Shown here: positions 53,364 to 61,567 of the stretch, piece after piece
Numbering within the stretch: the first letter of the stretch is position 1
Layout of the letters: every line of letters starts with the position of its first letter
NCBI GenBank assembly: GCA_035379625.1
Contig: DAOSVM010000010.1
Coordinates: 10,956 to 74,955, forward strand
Direction: 5' to 3'
DNA: 64,000 nt
Origin: DAOSCP01 sp035379625
GTDB lineage: Bacteria > Bacteroidota > Ignavibacteria > Ignavibacteriales > DAOSCP01
Notes under the pieces: model-generated
What the model was told of the DNA's origin: nothing
Database searches by the model: none
Seen by the model: the letters and a program-made list of their open reading frames with translations, nothing else
Made by a program: the position numbers and the translations under genes

Positions 53364-54284
53364 ATGATAAATTACAGGGATGAAATTTTACGTTTGAAAG
53401 AGGAAAAAAATGCTGTAATTTTAGCTCATTTTTATCAAGAAGGTGAAATACAAGACATTGCAGATTTTATTGGTGATAGTCTTGAATTATCAAGGAAGGC
53501 TGCTAATACAAATGCTGATATAATTGTTTTTTGCGGTGTTCATTTTATGGCAGAAGTTGCCAAAATATTAAATCCGAGTAAAAAGGTTTTGTTGCCTGAT
53601 TTAGAAGCTGGTTGTTCATTAGCTGATAGTTGTCCAGCTGATAAATTTTCTGAATTTAAAAAAAATTATCCAGATCATATTGCGGTTATGTATATTAATT
53701 GTACGGCTGAAACTAAAGCAGTTAGTGATATAATTTGTACTTCTTCTAATGCAGAAAAAATTATTAATTCATTGCCAAAAGATCAAAAAATAATTTTTGG
53801 TCCTGATAAAAATTTAGGAAATTATATAGCTAAAAAGACTGGAAGGGAGATGGTTATTTGGGATGGTGCTTGTATTGTACACGAACATTTCAATGAAAAG
53901 TTAATTCTCGAACAACTTTATTCAAATCCCGATGCAAAATTGATTGCACATCCTGAATGTCCGGAAAGTATTTTAATGTATTCGAAATTTATTGGCTCGA
54001 CATCAAAATTACTTGAATATGTGAAAAACGATGATGCAAAAAAATATATCGTTGCTACTGAACCAGGAATAATTCACCAAATGCAAAAAGCTTGCCCTGA
54101 TAAAATATTTATTCCTGCAGCAATGGATGAAAAATGTTCGTGCAATAATTGTCCATATATGAAATTGAATACTATGGAAAAAGTATATAAATGTTTATTA
54201 AATGAAAGCCCAGAAATTATTATTTCAGAAGAGCTTAGATTAAATGCATTAAAACCAATTCAAAGAATGTTAGAATTAAGTTAG
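53364..54284 (+). CDS. nadA: Quinolinate synthase
   Basis: 306 residues from the ATG at 53364 (AAGGG upstream; a TTG two codons earlier is possible). The iron-sulfur enzyme pattern is clear: VILAHFYQEGEIQDIADFIGD, LPDLEAGCSLADSCP, IAHPECPESI and the C-terminal cysteines CSCNNCPYMKLNTMEK. It condenses iminoaspartate and dihydroxyacetone phosphate to quinolinate, in NAD synthesis. nadD lies at the right end of the window; nadB and nadC are not seen. Confidence 0.96.
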   Translation: MINYRDEILRLKEEKNAVILAHFYQEGEIQDIADFIGDSLELSRKAANTNADIIVFCGVHFMAEVAKILNPSKKVLLPDLEAGCSLADSCPADKFSEFKKNYPDHIAVMYINCTAETKAVSDIICTSSNAEKIINSLPKDQKIIFGPDKNLGNYIAKKTGREMVIWDGACIVHEHFNEKLILEQLYSNPDAKLIAHPECPESILMYSKFIGSTSKLLEYVKNDDAKKYIVATEPGIIHQMQKACPDKIFIPAAMDEKCSCNNCPYMKLNTMEKVYKCLLNESPEIIISEELRLNALKPIQRMLELS

Positions 54285-54293
54285 GAGTTGTAA

Positions 54294-55100
54294 ATGTTAA
54301 AAAGAATTTTGATGATCAATTTGTTATTGATTTCTTTAGTTTTTGCTTGGGGAGATAAAGGTCATATGCTTATTGCGGAATATGCAATAAGATCACTTCC
54401 TGCTGATATGAAATTTTTTCACAAATATATGGGTTACTTTATAGCTCATTCAACTGATCCAGATTATAGAAAAGATAAAATCAAAAACGAAGCAGTGAAA
54501 CATTTTATTGATATTGATTTTTATCCTAATTATCAAACAGATACTAATATTTACGATTATAATTTTCTTGCTAACAAATATACCAAAGATACTGTTAATA
54601 GAATGGGAATATTACCTTGGGCAACACAAGAAACTTATTATAATTTAGTAAAAGCTTTAAAAAGCAACGATACTCTTGCAGCTTTAGTTCTTATTTCCGA
54701 TTTATGCCATTACGTTGCAGACGGGCATCAGCCGCAGCATACTACTATGAATTACAATGGTCAATTGACTAACCAAAAAGGAATTCATTTTAGATATGAA
54801 GTTGATATGTTTGATAAATATGAAGTATTTTGGAGAAATAATTTAAAATTAAATTTACCTAAAAAAATTGATCAACCTTTAAATAAATATATTTTTAATT
54901 ACATTATTTCAACAAATAAAAATCTTGAAATAGTCCATTCAGCAGATTATAAATTGACAAAAGATAATAAAATTTATAATGAAAATTATTATCAATCATT
55001 ATTTGAAGCTACCAAAGATGTAACACTATTACAATTACAAAATGCTATAAATAATTTATCTAATTTACTGTATAATGCTTATTTAGAGAGTTTAAAATGA
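54294..55100 (+). CDS. Secreted S1/P1-type zinc nuclease (or phospholipase C-like)
   Basis: 268 residues with a signal peptide (MLKRILMINLLLISLVFA) cut just before WGDKGH, so that the mature protein starts with the Trp that binds zinc in this family. Other ligands are His in VKHFIDIDFYPN, the HYVADGHQPQH motif and a later His/Asp in KGIHFRYEVDMFDKY. It hydrolyses single-stranded DNA/RNA, or phospholipids in related enzymes, outside the cytoplasm. It overlaps its paralogue by 4 bases. There is no type IX tail. Confidence 0.88.
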   Translation: MLKRILMINLLLISLVFAWGDKGHMLIAEYAIRSLPADMKFFHKYMGYFIAHSTDPDYRKDKIKNEAVKHFIDIDFYPNYQTDTNIYDYNFLANKYTKDTVNRMGILPWATQETYYNLVKALKSNDTLAALVLISDLCHYVADGHQPQHTTMNYNGQLTNQKGIHFRYEVDMFDKYEVFWRNNLKLNLPKKIDQPLNKYIFNYIISTNKNLEIVHSADYKLTKDNKIYNENYYQSLFEATKDVTLLQLQNAINNLSNLLYNAYLESLK

Positions 55101-56185
55101 AACGTATTTTAATATTGATTTTGTTAAATTTTTTAGTTTATGGTTGGGGCTCAGAAGGGCACAGAGCTATTGGTTCTAATTCGGTTAATTATTTTAATCA
55201 AGGAATTAATAATTTAAAATCTTGGCAGTCTTATTTGTATAACCATTCATCAGATCCGGATTATAGAAAAAATCAAGATCCAACAGAAGGGCAAAAACAT
55301 TTTATTGATATTGATGAAATACCTGAGTTCCTAACGTATAAGTATTTAATTACTAGAAGTTTAGACTCATTAAAGAATAAATATAATTATACTGATTATC
55401 AAATTTCACAAATTGGTATACTACCTTGGGCAATAAATGCAACATACGATTCATTAGTAAAGTATTTTAAATTAAACGATTTGAATAAGGCTCAATATTT
55501 TGCAGCGGATATTTCCCATTATATTGCAGATGCGCATATGCCACTTCATATAACAAAGAATTATGATGGGCAATATACATCTCAAAAAGGTATACATTCA
55601 AGATATGAATCTACAATGATAAGTTATTATAGTAGTCAAATTAAGTTTTATCCAATAGAAACATCTTCAATAAATAATATTAAAAATTATACATTCAGCT
55701 ACATTTTCGAAAATTATAAATATATAGATTCACTATTGCAAGCCGATTTGTATGCTAAAAGTTTTGATGCAAGTTATGGCAATATTTATTATACAACACT
55801 ATGGAGCAAAACGTCTAATTTTACAACTAAGTTATGGAATTTAGCAGCTCAGAGAATTGCAGAATATATATACACAGCGTATCAACATAGTATTTTATCA
55901 ACGGAGAATAAAGAAGAAATAAAAGATTTTGTAATATTTCCACCCTATCCAAATCCATTTAATCCACAAACAAATATATCTTTTATAAATATTAAAAGTT
56001 CATTTGTTTCAATTAAGATTTATGATTTAACAGGAAGGGAAATATTAAAATTATATGAAGGGAATTTAAATCCAGGTTATCATAATTTTGTAGTAGATGG
56101 TAGTAATATTTCATCAAGTATAATTTTTTTTAATATTCAAATTGATAGGAAATATTATACAGGTAAATTATTATTATTAAAATAG
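55097..56185 (+). CDS. S1/P1-type nuclease with type IX sorting domain
   Basis: 362 residues. After the signal peptide the mature protein starts WGSEGHRAIG. GQKHFIDIDEIPEF, HYIADAHMPLH and KGIHSRYESTMI carry the zinc ligands, as in the upstream gene. A C-terminal domain of about 85 residues (YPNPFNPQTNISF to KLLLLK) directs it to the type IX system. The pair is a tandem duplication with an ATGA overlap, and only this copy gained or kept the tail. It probably provides phosphate or nucleotides from extracellular nucleic acid. Confidence 0.88.
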   Translation: MKRILILILLNFLVYGWGSEGHRAIGSNSVNYFNQGINNLKSWQSYLYNHSSDPDYRKNQDPTEGQKHFIDIDEIPEFLTYKYLITRSLDSLKNKYNYTDYQISQIGILPWAINATYDSLVKYFKLNDLNKAQYFAADISHYIADAHMPLHITKNYDGQYTSQKGIHSRYESTMISYYSSQIKFYPIETSSINNIKNYTFSYIFENYKYIDSLLQADLYAKSFDASYGNIYYTTLWSKTSNFTTKLWNLAAQRIAEYIYTAYQHSILSTENKEEIKDFVIFPPYPNPFNPQTNISFINIKSSFVSIKIYDLTGREILKLYEGNLNPGYHNFVVDGSNISSSIIFFNIQIDRKYYTGKLLLLK

Positions 56186-56193
56186 GATAGAAT

Positions 56194-57108
56194 ATGAAAC
56201 TCAGAAGATCAATTTTATCTGTACCAGGCCATATTCAAAAAATGCACCATAAGGCTGCAAATTCAAATACAGATTCATTAATTTTAGATCTTGAAGATAG
56301 TGTGCCGTTAAATGATAAAGAGTTAGCACGAAAAACTATTGTAGACTCATTAAAAATTATTGATTTTGGGAATAAATTTATTCATCTTAGGATTAATAGT
56401 ATTGAAAACCATTTTAGTTATAAAGATCTATTAGAAATCATACCTGAAGTAGGGGATAAAATAGATTCGATATTATTACCTAAAGTTGATACCGAAAAAG
56501 ATGTATATTTTGTACAAACCTTATTAGAACAATTAAAAGAAGAATATAAAATCGATAAAACTATAAATATTTCTATTTCAATAGAAAGTGCCGCAGGATT
56601 AGAAAATATTTCTACTATAGTAAAAACATCTAACTTAATTGATTCAATTCATTTTGGTATTGCTGATTATTCGTCATCAATTGGAGCCAAAATTATTTCA
56701 ATTTCTGGGCACGGGGAAAATGAAGAAAATATATATCCGGGTCATAGGTGGGCATATGTTCATTCAAAAATAGTAAATACTGCAAAAGCATATAATCTTC
56801 TTGCATTTGATGCACCATTTGGTAATTTTAAAGATCCTGAAGGATTGAAGAAATCAGCACAAATAGCCTTAGCATTAGGGTTTGATGGGAAATGGGCAAT
56901 ACATCCAGAGCAAATAGAAATCATAAATAATATATTTACACCGCAAGAAGAAGAAATTACACGTGCAAAAATGGTAATTGAAGCATTAGAAGAAGCTAAA
57001 CGCAATGGTAAAGGTGCTGTTTCAATAGATGGCAGAATGGTTGATCATGCTACTATCAGATTGGCAAAAGTCACTTTAGAAAAGGCAAAAATAATAGAAA
57101 TGATGTAA
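56194..57108 (+). CDS. CitE-like lyase (malyl-/citramalyl-CoA lyase family)
   Basis: 304 residues of the HpcH/CitE fold. Signatures are RRSILSVPGHIQKMHHKA, DSLILDLEDSVPLNDKELAR, metal Glu in SISIESAAGLENI, Asp in FGIADYSSSIG and GKWAIHPEQIEIINNIF. No CitD or CitF genes are nearby, so it is not part of a citrate lyase complex. A stand-alone malyl-CoA, citramalyl-CoA or related lyase/thioesterase is likely. It is 8 bases after the nuclease gene; repeat copy 4 begins 14 bases after its stop. Confidence 0.85.
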   Translation: MKLRRSILSVPGHIQKMHHKAANSNTDSLILDLEDSVPLNDKELARKTIVDSLKIIDFGNKFIHLRINSIENHFSYKDLLEIIPEVGDKIDSILLPKVDTEKDVYFVQTLLEQLKEEYKIDKTINISISIESAAGLENISTIVKTSNLIDSIHFGIADYSSSIGAKIISISGHGENEENIYPGHRWAYVHSKIVNTAKAYNLLAFDAPFGNFKDPEGLKKSAQIALALGFDGKWAIHPEQIEIINNIFTPQEEEITRAKMVIEALEEAKRNGKGAVSIDGRMVDHATIRLAKVTLEKAKIIEMM

Positions 57109-57121
57109 AAAAATCTTATTA

Positions 57122-57547
57122 TTAGCTCAGACAGTATAAGCATAGCCCCTTGCGGCTTGTGGCAAGCCGCAAGGGGCAGCGGGCCGAAGGCCCGCTAAAA
57201 ATTTTGCCACCATTTTAAAAGGTGGCAAAAAAAATGTAGAGTGGCATTAATATGCCACAATAGTGGCACGAATTTTCCACGCGGTGGCAAAAATTAATGT
57301 AGAGTAGCATCGATATGCCACTCGGTGGCACGGAAATTTCCACGTTGTGGCAAAAATAAATGTAATGTGGCATTGATATGCCGTGTGGTGGCAGGGAAAA
57401 ATTGCCACCTTGGCAAAATGTGGCACGCAAATTTAAAAGGTGGCAATTATATCGTATATCCTATATAATTGCCACCTTTATTTTTTTGCAAGAATTGCAA
57501 AAAGCCGCACAACTTTTGTTGTGCGGCACGCTTACACCGTCTGAGCA
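57122..57547 (+). mobile_element. GC-rich hairpin repeat element, copy 4 (longest array)
   Basis: A 426-bp copy in the same orientation. Ends are TTAGCTCAGACAGTATAAGC and GCTTACACCGTCTGAGCAA. The first stem is GCCCCTTGCGGCTTG/CAAGCCGCAAGGGGC (the G-C version, as in copy 2), then GCGGGCC-GAA-GGCCCGC. Three successive modules begin TGGCAAAAAWWAATGTAG and contain TGGCATTGATATGCCA-like dyads. The last stems match the other copies, with loop change AACT-TT-TGTT in the final hairpin. It lies between the convergent CitE-like and nagA genes, with no plain terminator between the CitE stop and the element. Confidence 0.86.
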
Positions 57548-57557
57548 ATAGGAAATA

Positions 57558-57605
57558 AAAAAAGCAAGCTCGCTTGCGCTCGCCTGCTATTGTACGATTT
57601 TTTTT
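57558..57605 (-). terminator. Stem-loop, probable terminator of nagA
   Basis: GCAAGC-TC-GCTTGC and an overlapping imperfect stem with GCTCGCCTGC are flanked by A7 on the left, which reads as T7 on the minus strand. The exact fold is uncertain. Confidence 0.5.
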
Positions 57606-57627
57606 AATTAGTTTCAATTTATAAATA

Positions 57628-58791
57628 TCAGAAATTTTCGTATCTTACTTTACCATTGATTATTGTCATTTGAACATTATAATTTTTATCCATAACAACA
57701 ATATCAGCTACCTTACCAGCTTGTAAAATACCACGTTTAATCCCAATCACTTTTGCACCGTTTAAAGATGCCATTCTGACAGCATCTGTCAATTTTGCGC
57801 CGACTTCTTCAACCATATTACGAATTGCTTTATTTAATGTTAAAGTACTACCTGCAAGTGTACCATCTTCCAGAAGGGCCATTTCATTTTTAACTATTAC
57901 TTTTTGATCTGAAAATTCAGTTTCACCTTCGTGCATACCGCCAGCTCTAATTGAATCTGTAATTAGAATTATTCCGTTAGCTTTTTTAAATCTATACAAC
58001 ATTTCCATTGTTGCAGGATGAACGTGGTAAGTATCAGCAATAAGCTCAATTTTTAATTCATCACGGAGTAGGGCAGCAAGTATAATACCCGGTTTTCTGT
58101 GTTCAAAAGGTCTCATAGCATTAAACATATGTGTAACATGAGCCGCACCATTATCAATAGCATGCTCGCAATCTTCGTAAGTGGCCATAGAGTGACCAAT
58201 AGAAATAACAACTCCGCATCTTGTAGCCTCTCGTATTACATCAATAGCACCAGGTAATTCAGGAGCAATAGTCATTAATTTGATATGACCACGTGAAGCT
58301 TCCCACATATCATACCACGATTCAACTGTTGGTTTCCAAAGATAACTTTCATTCATTGCACCTTTCAAAACAGGATTTAAATATGGACCTTCTAAGTGTA
58401 TACCTCTAATATTAGTATCAGGATTTTTTTCGATATAATCTGCGAGAAGTTTAATATCGGCAATTAACCTATCGTGCGGTTTTGCATGTAATGATGCTAA
58501 CATGGAAGTTGAACCATACTTAATAAAATATTCGCTTATCAATCTTATGCTTTCTTCATTTTCATCAGAAAAACCTCTACCACCAGCTCCGCCATGTACA
58601 AGTAAATCAACAAACCCGGGAGTAATCATACTCCCACTCACATCATAAACTTTACATCCATCAGGTATTCTTACATCTTCAACCTTACCCATTTCATAGA
58701 TAAGATTGCTCTCAATAACTATGGCCCCTTTTTTAATAACCCGGAATGGAGTTACAATACTTCCCCCGACTAATGCAAAAAAGTTACTCAT
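57628..58791 (-). CDS. nagA: N-acetylglucosamine-6-phosphate deacetylase
   Basis: 387 residues. The amidohydrolase signatures are TPGFVDLLVHGGAGGRGF, metal Glu in IHLEGPYLNPVLKGAM, His in SIGHSMATYEDCEHA, AAHVTHMFNAMRPFEHR and catalytic Asp in ILITDSIRAGG. It removes acetate from GlcNAc-6-phosphate in amino-sugar and peptidoglycan recycling, which fits the two amidases elsewhere in the window. rpe lies upstream on the same strand with a 19-base gap. nagB is not seen. Confidence 0.94.
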   Translation of the reverse strand: MSNFFALVGGSIVTPFRVIKKGAIVIESNLIYEMGKVEDVRIPDGCKVYDVSGSMITPGFVDLLVHGGAGGRGFSDENEESIRLISEYFIKYGSTSMLASLHAKPHDRLIADIKLLADYIEKNPDTNIRGIHLEGPYLNPVLKGAMNESYLWKPTVESWYDMWEASRGHIKLMTIAPELPGAIDVIREATRCGVVISIGHSMATYEDCEHAIDNGAAHVTHMFNAMRPFEHRKPGIILAALLRDELKIELIADTYHVHPATMEMLYRFKKANGIILITDSIRAGGMHEGETEFSDQKVIVKNEMALLEDGTLAGSTLTLNKAIRNMVEEVGAKLTDAVRMASLNGAKVIGIKRGILQAGKVADIVVMDKNYNVQMTIINGKVRYENF

Positions 58792-58810
58792 TTTATCCCC
58801 CGATTATTTA

Positions 58811-59473
58811 TTAATAATTATTAACTATTCCATCCATAAATTTAATAGTTTTTATTATATCATCAGAATTAAAGATAGATGAACCAGCAACGAAAATATC
58901 ACAACCGGCATCTGAAACTTCTTTAATATTATCTATACCAATTCCACCATCAACTTGAATTTTATAATTATAACCATATTTATTTCTTAATTCGTTCAAC
59001 TCTATAATTTTATTTAATGAATTTTTTATAAATTTTTGACCACCAAAACCAGGATTTACTGACATAATAAGGATTAAATCAAGCTCTTCAAATAACTCAT
59101 TTAAAGTATAAACTGGTGTTGCTGGATTTAAAGCTACACCTGCTTTAATTCTCAAAGATTTAATATTTTGAATGGTTCTATGCAAATGATATACGCTTTC
59201 TTGGTGTACAGTAATATATTCAACTCCAGCTTCAGCAAAACTTTCAAGATAAAAATCTGGATTTGTGACCATCAGATGAGCATCTAAAGATAATTTTGTT
59301 ATTTTTGAAATTTGCTTAATAATAAAAGGACCAAAAGTCAGATTTGGTACAAAATGGCCATCCATTATATCACAATGTATTAATTTAGCATTTCCTTCTT
59401 CACACATTTGCAATTGTTCTTTAATTCTGGTAAAATCAGCAGATAAAATAGAAGGAGCGATTATTTTTTCCAT
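58811..59473 (-). CDS. rpe: Ribulose-phosphate 3-epimerase
   Basis: 220 residues. Conserved sites are APSILSADFTRIKEQL, HCDIMDGHFVPNLTFGP (metal His/Asp), SLDAHLMVTNPDFYL, MSVNPGFGGQKFIKNSL and IQVDGGIGIDNI (catalytic Asp). It interconverts ribulose-5-phosphate and xylulose-5-phosphate in the pentose phosphate pathway. It is 14 bases after the PASTA gene, the usual rpe neighbourhood in this phylum. Confidence 0.96.
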   Translation of the reverse strand: MEKIIAPSILSADFTRIKEQLQMCEEGNAKLIHCDIMDGHFVPNLTFGPFIIKQISKITKLSLDAHLMVTNPDFYLESFAEAGVEYITVHQESVYHLHRTIQNIKSLRIKAGVALNPATPVYTLNELFEELDLILIMSVNPGFGGQKFIKNSLNKIIELNELRNKYGYNYKIQVDGGIGIDNIKEVSDAGCDIFVAGSSIFNSDDIIKTIKFMDGIVNNY

Positions 59474-59487
59474 AATATTTCTTCTTT

Positions 59488-60258
59488 TTAATTTTCTTTT
59501 AATAAAACAGTTTCTTTAGTTACAAATACATCAACTTTAGTATTTGTATATACAATGTTTCCTCTTGTTGGATATTGGTCAACAACAGTGTTTGGCATTA
59601 GGGAAATTGATGGAACATAAGATATTTTTCCTAATTTCAAATTATTATCTTCTAAAATAGTTTTTACTTGATTTAAATTTTTACCAACTAAATCAGGAAC
59701 ACGGACTTTATTAGGCTCTAAAATTTCTTCATCTGATTTATCTATTTTAGTTGTGATTGTTAAATCTATTTTTTCACCTTGTGCCAATTGTGTTCCTTCA
59801 ATATAATTTTGTGTTATAATTGTATTTGGAGGATAATCATTTGATGGGAATGTATCTACTTTTCCTAATTTTAATCCTAAACTTTCTATTTCTAACTCTA
59901 CATCTCTAATATTCCTTCCTCTAAAATCTGGTACAGTTATAAGTTTCACTCCACTTGATAAGTAAATATATATTTTTCTGCCTTCTTTAACCAAAGAGCC
60001 AGCTTTCGGTTTTTGATAAGCAATTATATTTTTGGGGAATCTTTCATCATATTTATAACCTGCTATTTTATAGTTAAATCCCATATCTTTAATAATTTTT
60101 AATGCATCTTCCGGTTTTTTTCCAACCAAATTTGGGACTTTTACTTCACTTCCAGCAGTCAATAACGGCATAATAATCCAATTAAAAACAATAAATAATG
60201 ATATAAAAATAATAAATGAAATACTTATTTTTTTTAGTTTAGGGTTCATTAGAAACAC
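59488..60258 (-). CDS. Membrane-anchored protein with three PASTA domains
   Basis: 256 residues from a GTG that follows the transporter's TGA directly; an ATG three codons later (60249) is equally possible. One membrane segment (about 12-34) is followed by three PASTA repeats of about 67 residues: VKVPNLVGKKPEDALKIIKD, ITVPDFRGRNIRDVELEIES and VRVPDLVGKNLNQVKTILED. PASTA domains bind muropeptides or beta-lactams. No kinase or transpeptidase domain is attached, so it is a stand-alone PASTA protein facing the periplasm. It may link wall state to the neighbouring genes. Confidence 0.9.
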   Translation of the reverse strand: MFLMNPKLKKISISFIIFISLFIVFNWIIMPLLTAGSEVKVPNLVGKKPEDALKIIKDMGFNYKIAGYKYDERFPKNIIAYQKPKAGSLVKEGRKIYIYLSSGVKLITVPDFRGRNIRDVELEIESLGLKLGKVDTFPSNDYPPNTIITQNYIEGTQLAQGEKIDLTITTKIDKSDEEILEPNKVRVPDLVGKNLNQVKTILEDNNLKLGKISYVPSISLMPNTVVDQYPTRGNIVYTNTKVDVFVTKETVLLKEN

Positions 60259-61485
60259 TCATTTATTTTGTATCTTAAAAAAAACTATCATAAGTAAAGC
60301 ACTAAAAATTCCTAGAGATGAAATAACAACAAAAACTAAATTAGGCTGTGATGATACTTTAAAGATTTCATATACATAACCACCTAAGCTACCACCAAAC
60401 GCCCATCCTATAGCTATTGGTAAAAAAGCAAATCCTTGATAAAGTGCTATTTGTCCATTAGGAGCAATTTTACTTATATATTCATAATATTTTGGTGCTT
60501 GAATTTGTTCACCAATTGAATGAATTACAAGCATTACGATAATTGTAAAAATTGATGGTTGTAATACAATTATTAACCAACTTAGCCCTGATATTAAAAA
60601 TCCTATAATAATTGACGGTTTTGCTGATAACTTTGATGTAATAAACGATATAACTAATTGTAACAGTATAATAGTAATAGGACCTGTCGATGTTATAAGA
60701 TCAAAAGGAGCATCCTTACTAATAAAATCTTTTAAATAAAAGGGAATTATAACAAATATTTGCCAGAACATAATCCAGTACAGCGCGAAAATAAACAAAA
60801 ATATCAAGAATTTAATATTAGCAATTACTTTTACAAAATTATTAAAAATATCTATAAAACTCAAATTATTAGACTCAATTTTGGGATTTTTGTAAAAAAT
60901 AATTGTGGAAAAAAACATCAAAGTACAGCTAATTCCTGAAACTAAAAAGACATATTGAATTCCGAATTGAGTTCTAAAAAAGAAAGCTATAATAGGTCCT
61001 AATGCACCACCAATATTTACTAACCAGTAGTATATTGAATAACCCATTGTTTTGCTTTTTTCAGTTGTTGTATAATTAATTGTCCCTAAAACAGATGGCT
61101 TTATAAATGAACCACCTATGGCTGTAAATACCAACAAAAAAAGTACTATAAAAAACAAATTTGTATCATTTGCAAAATTATAAGTAAATCCCAATGTGCT
61201 ATAACCAATTGAAAGTACAGAAAATGCGAATAAAAATGATTTTCTAAATCCAATTTTATCAATTATTGCCCCTGCAAAAATAGGTAAACCATACAGTAAA
61301 CCTCCAAAAATAGAACTCAAAGTACCAGCAGAACCCTCTGTAAAATGCAAATAATCCCTTAAATATATACTTAAAACTGCAGCTTGACCATAATAAGCAA
61401 TACGTTCAAACAGTTCCATAATATTAGCAGTCCAAAATGAAGCTTGGAAATTATCTCTTAAAAAGTTTCTTATTTCAGTAAGCAA
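60259..61485 (-). CDS. POT/MFS family transporter, paralogue of the one at 31142
   Basis: 408 residues and about 12 membrane segments. ANIMELFERIAYYGQAAVL is the POT-type first-helix signature, and GAIIDKIGFRKSFLFAFSVL is motif A. Both match the transporter at 31142-32416 closely, so the two are paralogues. Peptide uptake is the likely role. It is directly followed by the PASTA gene, and the gene order transporter-PASTA-rpe-nagA suggests one unit. Confidence 0.82.
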   Translation of the reverse strand: MLTEIRNFLRDNFQASFWTANIMELFERIAYYGQAAVLSIYLRDYLHFTEGSAGTLSSIFGGLLYGLPIFAGAIIDKIGFRKSFLFAFSVLSIGYSTLGFTYNFANDTNLFFIVLFLLVFTAIGGSFIKPSVLGTINYTTTEKSKTMGYSIYYWLVNIGGALGPIIAFFFRTQFGIQYVFLVSGISCTLMFFSTIIFYKNPKIESNNLSFIDIFNNFVKVIANIKFLIFLFIFALYWIMFWQIFVIIPFYLKDFISKDAPFDLITSTGPITIILLQLVISFITSKLSAKPSIIIGFLISGLSWLIIVLQPSIFTIIVMLVIHSIGEQIQAPKYYEYISKIAPNGQIALYQGFAFLPIAIGWAFGGSLGGYVYEIFKVSSQPNLVFVVISSLGIFSALLMIVFFKIQNK

Positions 61486-61567
61486 AATTTTTTACTCCGT
61501 TTTTTAATTCTTATATTTAAAATTTAAATTTATAAGTTTTTTTTCTATATAACAAGAGTATAAATTA

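Noticed and set aside
57122..57547. CRISPR-like array suggested by regularly recurring short repeats
   Set aside because: The recurring units are dyads of varying spacing and the intervals are not unique spacers; no cas genes are nearby.
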